A stretch of DNA of 64,000 nt from Chloroflexota bacterium (GTDB lineage: Bacteria; Chloroflexota; Anaerolineae; UBA4142): NCBI GenBank assembly GCA_016208315.1, contig JACQYF010000147.1, positions 1 through 64,000 of the forward strand, given 5' to 3'. Position 1 is the first letter of the stretch; each line of letters opens with the position of its first letter. The notes beneath the pieces were generated by a model that did no database searches, was not told the origin of the DNA, and saw only the letters and a list, made by a program, of their open reading frames with translations. Made by a program: the position numbers and the translations under genes. Shown one piece after another: positions 16,601-22,940 of this stretch.

Positions 16601-16625
16601 ATTCGAGTCAGTTTTACTCGTCACA

Positions 16626-16980
16626 CTATTGTCGGGTGAAAACAAAATCTAGGCTTCTCGGATTCTCAACGCTTCCATTTCGGACTGATACGGTATAGGA
16701 AATAGGGCTTACTGTGTACCCCAGTGCAGATGCGTCCACAACCCAGATTCCATCCTTCAAGCCCATTGGGTTCCAAGATTCTCCAACATTATACGCGGTA
16801 ATTCGTGTTCCATCGGAACTCGCTTGAACCAATGCGCGATCCGTTCCTTGCAAGCCAATAATGCGCCCACCCACTTGAGTGTGTGGAAGCGGAACTTTTT
16901 TGAGGCAGGCATGCTGTCATTATCGCCAATGCCAGAACGATCAACATTGGCTCATAGCTCCGGCGGTTCAATCTGTTCAC
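16626..16980 (-). pseudogene. small lipoprotein gene interrupted by a frameshift in an A6 run
   Basis: From GTG 16980 the minus strand reads a lipoprotein signal peptide (basic MNRLNRR, hydrophobic LIVLALAIMTAC with the lipobox Cys). At the run of six A residues (16901-16896 on this strand) the frame that continues sensibly shifts by one base. It then gives a beta-rich domain of about 90 residues (QVGGRIIGLQGTDRAL ... VENPRSLDFVFTRQ) ending at 16626. Removing one A restores a single protein of about 117 residues. This may be a genuine decay event, a phase-variable homopolymer, or an assembly error. The domain family is not recognised; the surface-exposed role is inferred from the signal peptide. 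Confidence 0.6.
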
Positions 16981-17029
16981 AAGTTGCCTATAAAAAGTGC
17001 GACGTATTCTTAGAAACGCGTCCCAGCAA

Positions 17030-17647
17030 TTACTTGTTAGGTAATCTTGTGGGCGGTCTCGCCGTGGGTGCTACGTAATCGTCGGGTAAGCATTCTCGCA
17101 ACACTCCCAACGGCTGTAGCGGTGCGGGGAGATTCAACTTCGAAATAACGTCAGGTCCAATTTCCGGGATTGATTGTGGGACTTCTGTCGGGTAGACCGG
17201 GTCTTTGAGAATCGTTCCCAATCCCTCACCGTGGGGACGTGCCGATATGATTGTCGGCGCGCCACGTTTCAGATCCATTACCAAAACCACGTACGCGAAG
17301 TGCGGACGCTCTTTGAGAAAACCGACCTCCTGGACAAAGTCTCCCTTCAAGACCACCAGAGCCAGCTTTTGATCCCGACAAAACGTCCCTGTTGTGGGGA
17401 ATAGAGAGAGAGCTTCGCTAGGAGTGATCGAGCGGTTCAAAAGGGTCTGCAGGCTTCCCACGCCTTGAAGCCGTGCACAGGCATAGTCACGGGCCTGCTG
17501 CTCCACGTCGGATAGAGAGGCCGTGAGTAAGGAGCGTTGGTTGAATTGGCAGTTGGCACTTGCAACTTGAACTTGTGCATACCGGCCGCTTGCCAAGACA
17601 ATCAGAGTCAGCAGACCCACGAGGATTGGTGTTCTTTTGTGAACCAT
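17030..17647 (-). CDS. secreted protein of unknown function
   Basis: A 205-residue protein with an N-terminal signal peptide (KRTPILVGLLTLIVLASG). A mature region follows with four Cys residues, predicted strands such as LALVVLKGDFVQEVGF and FAYVVLVMDLKRG, and a Pro/Arg-rich tail. No known domain was recognised. It is 16 bases downstream of the next gene on the same strand, so the two form an operon. Together with the frameshifted lipoprotein it belongs to a small island of exported proteins that are less GC-rich than their neighbours by eye. Confidence 0.65.
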   Translation of the reverse strand: MVHKRTPILVGLLTLIVLASGRYAQVQVASANCQFNQRSLLTASLSDVEQQARDYACARLQGVGSLQTLLNRSITPSEALSLFPTTGTFCRDQKLALVVLKGDFVQEVGFLKERPHFAYVVLVMDLKRGAPTIISARPHGEGLGTILKDPVYPTEVPQSIPEIGPDVISKLNLPAPLQPLGVLRECLPDDYVAPTARPPTRLPNK

Positions 17648-17663
17648 TGGAACTCTCCTCTAG

Positions 17664-18353
17664 CTACGGGTGGTAATACGCATACCACTGGAAGTTGCCC
17701 TCGCAGGGCGAAAGGTAACCTGCCACATTTTGCTTCACGGTATCATGACAGTAGTAGGTTAGGCCACCAAAGTTATTGGACATTTGATTGTATACTGTAA
17801 AACCCAGGAATGCGATGTATTGATTGTCACTCTCCGCCCCGGCGAATGCATACCTCATACCGGCGATTTGATCAAGGTTTACGTTGGATAACATCCAATC
17901 GCATATCGTACTGCCACACCAAAGGGCACTCCAGCGTGAAGGGCCCGTCCAAATTGTGTAGTAGTTATACATTCCGTAAGGCGCAAGGGCGATTTCGCTT
18001 GCAAAATGGGTTTCACTAGGATAACCAGTCCTCGCCATGTACGACCCGTACGGGTAGTAGAACGTACCAGTTAAGTCTTTGTATTTGCGGCCGCCGGCTT
18101 CAATAAATGTAAAAGGCGGAAAATCGTAAAAGCCGATACCGGTGGCCGCTTCTGTCCCCTGCCAGTAGTTGAGATTCTCATCGGGCGTTCTAATGTACGA
18201 GAACGAACCTGTTGCTAGTCCAATGTCACGCGCACCAAATGTGTTAACGTTTTGGTTTGGGCCTATCGCCGTGACGAAACCTGCCGATACTACGAAAATG
18301 GCCAGGGCTACGGCAAATGCATTTAGGGCCACGCTCTGCAATCTTTTAAACAT
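17664..18353 (-). CDS. secreted Tyr/aromatic-rich protein of unknown function
   Basis: A 229-residue protein. The signal peptide has hydrophobic core LNAFAVALAIFVVSAGFV, with cleavage probably after VTA. The mature part is rich in Tyr, Phe, Trp and Gly (GTFYYPYGSYMARTGYP, YGMYNYYTIW) and contains four Cys (ALWCGSTICDW; YYCHDTVKQ; LSPCEGNF), suggesting disulfides and a beta-rich extracellular fold. No family was recognised. It is the first gene after a TATAAT-only promoter that lies beneath an upstream palindrome, so activator control is likely. It may be translated together with the following secreted protein. Confidence 0.65.
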   Translation of the reverse strand: MFKRLQSVALNAFAVALAIFVVSAGFVTAIGPNQNVNTFGARDIGLATGSFSYIRTPDENLNYWQGTEAATGIGFYDFPPFTFIEAGGRKYKDLTGTFYYPYGSYMARTGYPSETHFASEIALAPYGMYNYYTIWTGPSRWSALWCGSTICDWMLSNVNLDQIAGMRYAFAGAESDNQYIAFLGFTVYNQMSNNFGGLTYYCHDTVKQNVAGYLSPCEGNFQWYAYYHP

Positions 18354-18571
18354 ATTGTTACCTCATCGTTTTGATTGCGAATTCGGCTTGCAAAGAGGCA
18401 ACCACCCACAAACGGTTGGATGCGACAAGAGCACGCAAACAACTCCGCCACATTATATGCCACCACGCATAGGGCAGCAAGATGCCGAATCACCTCATTA
18501 AAAATGTTACCGAAAGCACAAGGGGGCTGCCCTTTTGCAAGACCATTTGTATCTCAAAAATACCTGATAAA

Positions 18572-18600
18572 ATTATACCCACTTCAAACCTATTGTCCTC
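18572..18600 (-). promoter_or_regulatory. activator-type promoter for the secreted-protein genes
   Basis: Minus strand: a perfect TATAAT (18577-18572) has GAGGAC at the -35 position (18600-18595), which does not match the consensus. A palindrome lies just upstream. This arrangement is typical of promoters needing an activator. The inferred leader to the ATG at 18353 is about 210 bases. The 18354-18686 gap holds no gene. Confidence 0.45.
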
Positions 18601-18607
18601 ACCCAAG

Positions 18608-18654
18608 TGTCCCATTCTTACTGCAAACGCCAAAAGATGGGACAATTGTCCCAT
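18608..18654. promoter_or_regulatory. palindromic operator plus half-site
   Basis: ATGGGACAATTGTCCCAT (18637-18654) is a perfect 18-bp palindrome. A matching half-site TGTCCCAT lies at 18608-18615, immediately upstream of the weak -35 of the secreted-protein promoter and downstream of the HTH gene end. Confidence 0.6.
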
Positions 18655-18686
18655 ATGAAAATACCTGGCCTTGCTGAAAGACCCCA

Positions 18687-18938
18687 CTACTCTTCTTTTG
18701 GCTCTTCTGCTGTGCTCATCCACCCCATTCGCCACACATAACAGACCAACTGTGCGCGGCGCTCCAATCCTAACTTGCGTAGGATGTGCGTCATGTGATT
18801 CCGCACGGTCTTTTGACTCAACCAGAGCATTCCCGCAATGGTTTTGTTGGAATGTCCTTGAGCAACCAGAAGCAGAATTTCTTTCTCGCGCGGCGTCAGC
18901 TCTGAGGGTTCGCTTTCCCGCTGAATCAATGAGCGCAT
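18687..18938 (-). CDS. LuxR/GerE-type HTH-only regulator
   Basis: An 83-residue protein containing little more than a GerE HTH. ELTPREKEILLLVAQG is the first helix pair, and SQKTVRNHMTHILRKLGL holds the recognition helix. It lacks a receiver or ligand domain, as in GerE itself. Two consecutive ATG codons follow GAGGAGG; 18938 gives the longer spacer. It is encoded just upstream of the secreted-protein genes on the same strand and is the natural candidate to bind the palindrome at 18637-18654. Whether it activates or represses cannot be told from the sequence. Confidence 0.8.
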   Translation of the reverse strand: MRSLIQRESEPSELTPREKEILLLVAQGHSNKTIAGMLWLSQKTVRNHMTHILRKLGLERRAQLVCYVWRMGWMSTAEEPKEE

Positions 18939-18991
18939 CATGCCTCCTCGGTATCGCGGATACTCTGCCAAGGTTCCAAACTGCCCAGAAA

Positions 18992-19021
18992 AAATCCCGC
19001 GGCAACACACCGCGGGATTCT
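18992..19021 (-). terminator. rho-independent terminator after the acyl-CoA ligase gene
   Basis: Read on the minus strand, a 10-bp stem AATCCCGCGG / CCGCGGGATT with a TGTGTTG loop is followed by a run of T. Confidence 0.8.
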
Positions 19022-19026
19022 TCGTC

Positions 19027-19095
19027 TGTCACGTGTTTACGTATTTGCTCGTCTACCTGTGTACCTGTGTACCTGTGTCCCTGTCTACGCTCCCC
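19027..19095. repeat. stuttering spacer (TACCTGTG type)
   Basis: Tandem near-copies of CTGTGTACCTGTGTAC occur between the terminator and the ligase stop codon. This copy lacks a clear complementary arm. Confidence 0.65.
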
Positions 19096-19096
19096 C

Positions 19097-20842
19097 TCAC
19101 GCCGTCACCTTGTCGGCCGGTTTCTCCGGCGGCTGATTCTTGGCTTTCTCAAGATCCTCGGTTACCAGTTGCCGCCGCAGGATTTTGCCCACCATCGTCT
19201 TGGGCAGCGAGTCGCGAAACTCGACAATGTGCGGCCGCTTGTACGCCGCCAGGCGCTCTTTGCAGAACGCGATAATGTCTTCGGCCGTCGCGGTTTGCCC
19301 CGGCTTTAACACCACGTAGGCCTTGACCGTCTCGCCGCGGTATGGGTCGGTAATCCCCGCTACTGTCGCTTCCAAGACCTTGGGGTGCTGGAAGAGTACT
19401 TCTTCGATCTCGCGCGGATAGATGTTGTAGCCGCCGGCGATGATCATGTCCTTCTTGCGGTCCACGATCTTGAAATAGCCGTCCTCGTCCATCACCGCAA
19501 TATCGCCCGTGTGCAGCCAGCCATCGCGGATCGTGACGCGCGTTTCCTCTGGCTTGTTCCAGTAACCTTTCATCACCTGCGGACCTTTGATGATCAACTC
19601 CCCCGGCTGCCCGATCGGCACTTCAATCTTGCCGGTCTCGATGTCTACGAGTTTGCAGTCGGTATCGGGGTACGGCAGACCGATTGTGCCTATGCGATTC
19701 TCGCCGAAAACGGGATTCGCGTGCGTGACGGGCGTCGCTTCGCTCAGCCCGTAACCCTCGACGAGGCGTGCGCCGGTCAAATCCTGGAACTTGGTCTGGA
19801 CCTCGATCGGCAAGCCCGCCGCGCCGCTGATGCACGCTTTGATGGACTTGATGTTGAACTTGCTGAGGTCCGGATAGTTGTTGATCGCGACGTACATGGT
19901 CGGCACGCCGGGGAAGAGCGTCGGCTGGTGTTTGTCAATGCTCTTGAGCAAATGATCCAGATCGCGCGGGTTGGGGATGAGAACCAGCGGAATGGCTCGG
20001 TATGCCGCGAGATTCATGCAGGTCGTCATTGCGTACGAGTGGAACAGCGGCAGCGCGGTCAGAATGCTGTCCTGGCCGACTTTGGGGAGATTGGTGATCC
20101 AATCGTCGAGCTGCACGACGTTGGCGACGAGATTCTTGTGCGTAATCTCGGCCGCTTTGGGGACGCCGGTTGTCCCGCCGGTGTACATCAGCACGGCCGT
20201 GTCTTCCGGTTTCACTTTCACTTGCGGCTGCGTCGCCGCGCCGCTCGCGACCACGTCGGGAAACCAGCGATCCCCCGGATCGAGGACGGCATAGTGGCCC
20301 TCTTTCTTTTCGACGGCCAGCCCAAAGAGGGTCTTGAGGATTGGCGGGAAATATTCCTTGATGTTGGCGACGATGACGTTTTTGAGTTTGGTGTTCGCCC
20401 GAACCTTTTGCACGTTGCCGTAAAGCCGGGACAAGCAAACGATGGTTTCCGCGCCCGAGTCGTTCAGTTGGAATTCAAGCTCGCGGGGCACGTAGAGCGG
20501 ATTGTGCGGGGCGACGATGCCGCCTAACTTGAGGACCGCATAATAGGTGATCGGATACTGCGGACAGTTCGGCAGGTAGATCGCCACGCGGTCGCCTCTC
20601 TTGACGCCCATCGCGGTCAACGCGCTTGCCAGCCGATTGACGTGCTCGTTCAGCTTTTTGTAGGAGAGCTTGGCGTCCATCAGCGCGCCGCCAAGTTGAT
20701 GCACTACTCCGCCAAAAATGGTCGCGGTCGTGTTTGGGGATTTTGACGCGGCCTCTTCGAGAAAGTGGTGCATGGGGACGCCCGGATAATCAAGTGTGGC
20801 GCGCACGCCGGGTTCATAGTGCTTGAGCCAGGGCTTGTCCAT
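19097..20842 (-). CDS. fadD: long-chain acyl-CoA ligase
   Basis: A 581-residue ANL-superfamily ligase that adenylates a fatty acid and joins it to CoA at the inner membrane or in the cytoplasm. The AMP-binding loop is YTGGTTGVPKAAEITHKNL. Further motifs are VEGYGLSEATPVTH, GWLHTGDIAVMDEDGYFKIVDRKKDMI and the C-terminal catalytic Lys region PKTMVGKILRR. Length and motifs match FadD-type enzymes. It has its own promoter (20958-20986) and terminator. It could supply acyl-CoA to beta-oxidation together with the dehydrogenase at 13115. A related medium-chain specificity cannot be excluded. Confidence 0.92.
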   Translation of the reverse strand: MDKPWLKHYEPGVRATLDYPGVPMHHFLEEAASKSPNTTATIFGGVVHQLGGALMDAKLSYKKLNEHVNRLASALTAMGVKRGDRVAIYLPNCPQYPITYYAVLKLGGIVAPHNPLYVPRELEFQLNDSGAETIVCLSRLYGNVQKVRANTKLKNVIVANIKEYFPPILKTLFGLAVEKKEGHYAVLDPGDRWFPDVVASGAATQPQVKVKPEDTAVLMYTGGTTGVPKAAEITHKNLVANVVQLDDWITNLPKVGQDSILTALPLFHSYAMTTCMNLAAYRAIPLVLIPNPRDLDHLLKSIDKHQPTLFPGVPTMYVAINNYPDLSKFNIKSIKACISGAAGLPIEVQTKFQDLTGARLVEGYGLSEATPVTHANPVFGENRIGTIGLPYPDTDCKLVDIETGKIEVPIGQPGELIIKGPQVMKGYWNKPEETRVTIRDGWLHTGDIAVMDEDGYFKIVDRKKDMIIAGGYNIYPREIEEVLFQHPKVLEATVAGITDPYRGETVKAYVVLKPGQTATAEDIIAFCKERLAAYKRPHIVEFRDSLPKTMVGKILRRQLVTEDLEKAKNQPPEKPADKVTA

Positions 20843-20957
20843 CTTCTGCCTCCTTGCAGCGTTCGGAAAGTGCGTCTCGGCGCTGGGGTTTCATCTGCCG
20901 GGACGCTCGGTCCAATAGTCAATTGAACATGTGGGCAACAGTGAACCGTTTGATATT

Positions 20958-20986
20958 AAAATACCACGACCAAAGAGCTTTGTCAA
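20958..20986 (-). promoter_or_regulatory. promoter for the acyl-CoA ligase
   Basis: Minus strand: TTGACA (20986-20981), 17 bases, TATTTT (20963-20958). Confidence 0.6.
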
Positions 20987-21013
20987 CCACCTGTGTAGGG
21001 CACGCGGGTTGGA

Positions 21014-21042
21014 TTGCGGAATATTCCTTGCCAGAGTATAAT
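21014..21042 (+). promoter_or_regulatory. promoter for the Uma2 gene
   Basis: TTGCGG (21014-21019), 17 bases, TATAAT (21037-21042), 32 bases before the chosen ATG. Confidence 0.6.
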
Positions 21043-21073
21043 TAGGACGAATCTCCTGAGAAAGGTGATGGGC

Positions 21074-21763
21074 ATGATCACACAAGTTGAGCAAACGGTT
21101 GAGGAACTGGCGCGCTCGCCGCTTTTGCCCTTTGTCCGGCGGCGCATTGACGCGCTCTTGGATGACGAGCATCAGCGGCGCGAGGCCTTTCATCAAGCGA
21201 TTGCTGCTGGCGACCCACGCTACGACGGACGCAAAGTGGAATTCATCAACGGGGAGGTGCGTGAAGCCATGCCAGTCCAAATGCAACATGCCGACATCGG
21301 GCAATATTTGCTCCGTCTGCTTCAAACCTTTGTGGAACTGCGGCACCTCGGCAAGGTCGGCTACGAAAAGTTGATGATTTCGCTGACGCGTAATGATTAC
21401 GAGCCGGACATTTGTTTCTGGCGGGCTGAGAAAGCGTCCGCCTTCGTGCCCCACCAAGCGCGCTTCCCCGCGCCCGATTTTGTCGTCGAAATCTTGTCGC
21501 CCAGCACGGAGAGCATTGACCGCGACATCAAGTTCAAAGATTATGCTGCGCACGGCATCGCCGAATACTGGATTGTGGACCCTGACCGCCAAACGGTCGA
21601 GCAGTACATCTTGCACGGCGACGAGTATGCGCTCGCGGCGACGGTTGGCGAAGGTACGTTGACGAGCACGGCTGTCAGTGGTTTTCAAGTTCCGCTCACT
21701 GCACTTTTTGACGCCGCGGCGAATTTACAGGCGTTGCAGAATATCCTAAAGGTCCAAAGTTGA
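21074..21763 (+). CDS. Uma2-family PD-(D/E)XK endonuclease-like protein
   Basis: A 229-residue member of the Uma2 (DUF820) family, abundant in Chloroflexota and Cyanobacteria. The fold is marked by VEFINGEVREAMP, EPDICFWRAEKA (Asp), DFVVEILSPST (Glu) and IKFKDYAAHGIAEYWIVDP (Lys). These are arranged as in restriction-like nucleases. Biological substrates of the family are not established. About 45 helical residues precede the core. ATG 21074 is preferred over 21068 because AAAGGTG is then six bases away. The following gene starts directly at its stop codon. Confidence 0.88.
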   Translation: MITQVEQTVEELARSPLLPFVRRRIDALLDDEHQRREAFHQAIAAGDPRYDGRKVEFINGEVREAMPVQMQHADIGQYLLRLLQTFVELRHLGKVGYEKLMISLTRNDYEPDICFWRAEKASAFVPHQARFPAPDFVVEILSPSTESIDRDIKFKDYAAHGIAEYWIVDPDRQTVEQYILHGDEYALAATVGEGTLTSTAVSGFQVPLTALFDAAANLQALQNILKVQS

Positions 21764-22654
21764 TTGCATACCAAACCGCGCTCTAATCCCCCGCTCCATC
21801 TCTTCCTCGGTCTCGCGCTCGCGCTTTTCTTCTGGTTCGCCTCATGGTCGCATCTGGGCGTGATCGGCGAGTACGCGTTTTTCCCACAATGGCTCGGCTA
21901 TATCCTCGTCGTAGATGGGCTGGTCGCCATTCGCAAAGGTTCCTCTCTCTTAAGACGCAGCCCGCGTGAGTTTGTCGCGCTCTTTCTCCTCAGCGCGCCG
22001 ATCTGGTGGGTGTTTGAGGGGCTGAACAACTTTGTCCTCAACTGGCATTACCTCACGACCCAACCTTATTCTATCGCTCAGATCATCATCATCTCGACGA
22101 TAGATTTTTCCACCGTCATCCCCGCGGTCTTTGAAACGACCGAGCTGCTCGCGACCTTTTCGTTCATCGAACGTTTGCGCGCGCGGCGGCGATTTGACAT
22201 CTCTCCGCGCCTCGCGTGGATTCTGATGTACGTGGGCGCGTTCGCTTTCGCGGGTGTCGTGCTCTTTCCCGCTTTCGCGTTCCCGCTCGCTTGGATTTGG
22301 CTCGTGCTCCTCGCGGACCCGCTCAACTATTTGCGCGGGCGGCCTTCCTTGCTTCGGCAAATCGAGATTGGAGATTGGAGATTAGTAATTGGGCTGGCGC
22401 TCGCGGGCACCATCTGCGGATTTTTTTGGGAGATGTGGAACTATTTCGCGATGCCAAAGTGGTTCTACACCGTGCCATTCGTGGGGTTTGCCAAGATTTT
22501 CGAAATGCCGCTCCTCGGTTACGGCGGCTACTGGCCGTTTGCGTGGGAACTGTACGCGCTTTACCAACTGGTCTGGGGCGTGCTGCGCCGTCCCGCGCGC
22601 GCGCCACTAATTGACAACACTCACCTATATCCCTATAATGTGACCAGACTCTGA
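21764..22654 (+). CDS. multi-pass membrane protein of unknown function
   Basis: A 296-residue integral membrane protein with about seven hydrophobic helices (for example LFLGLALALFFWFASW, FVALFLLSAPIWWVF, WILMYVGAFAFAGVVLFPAFAF). It contains aromatic-rich loops and a conserved-looking FFWEMWNYFAMPKW stretch. A TTG at 21764 directly after the Uma2 stop is the likely start, implying coupled translation. An in-frame copy of the GAGATTG repeat (22362-22394) encodes a short hydrophilic loop between helices. The 3' end carries a perfect promoter for the next operon. No family was recognised. Confidence 0.65.
   Translation: MHTKPRSNPPLHLFLGLALALFFWFASWSHLGVIGEYAFFPQWLGYILVVDGLVAIRKGSSLLRRSPREFVALFLLSAPIWWVFEGLNNFVLNWHYLTTQPYSIAQIIIISTIDFSTVIPAVFETTELLATFSFIERLRARRRFDISPRLAWILMYVGAFAFAGVVLFPAFAFPLAWIWLVLLADPLNYLRGRPSLLRQIEIGDWRLVIGLALAGTICGFFWEMWNYFAMPKWFYTVPFVGFAKIFEMPLLGYGGYWPFAWELYALYQLVWGVLRRPARAPLIDNTHLYPYNVTRL
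22362..22394 (+). repeat. GAGATTG stuttering repeat inside a coding sequence
   Basis: Tandem AGATTGGAGATTGGAGATT units lie in frame within the membrane-protein gene, encoding EIGDWRLVIG between two helices. Confidence 0.7.
22611..22639 (+). promoter_or_regulatory. perfect consensus sigma-70 promoter for the ABC importer operon
   Basis: TTGACA (22611-22616), 17 bases, TATAAT (22634-22639). It lies inside the 3' end of the upstream membrane-protein gene and about 300 bases before the binding-protein start. Confidence 0.85.
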
Positions 22655-22940
22655 GTAGCTAGATTGTTCACACCTTGCGCCCTGACAGAAGCAATGAACT
22701 CTCCCAAGGAAGGGGGTGGTTTTCGCCACGTAGACCCTCCACCGCTAGAGCGGCGGACAGTGAGACGCTGACCGTTGCTTCGCGCGCGAGTCGCCAGTTT
22801 TGTCGCCCACATCCGGTCTGCCCCGCGCGCGTTTCCCCTCGCATTTGCGATCCACGCATTTCGAATATTAGTAGCTGTGGAGGTCCGAAAGCATTTCCGC
22901 TTACCCATTCGAGGAACGCACAAACTCTGGAGGAGGAGAA
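22646..22940 (+). other. long untranslated leader of the importer operon
   Basis: About 295 bases lie between the inferred transcription start and the ATG at 22941, with no gene. Short self-complementary pieces are visible (CCGCTAGAGCGG; CTCCCAAGGAAGGGGGTGG), and the leader ends in TGGAGGAGGAGAA before the ATG. No known riboswitch class was recognised. Confidence 0.5.

Noticed and set aside
16991-17027. Second terminator sharing the AAAAAGTGCGACG motif
   Set aside because: The arms are too mismatched for a stable stem and no T run follows in the useful direction; it looks like a degenerate copy of the 16567-16600 stem.
19385-20527. Plus-strand open frame of 380 codons opposite the acyl-CoA ligase
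   Set aside because: Antisense to a well-supported fadD; translated sequence shows no domain and mirrors the codon structure of the real gene.
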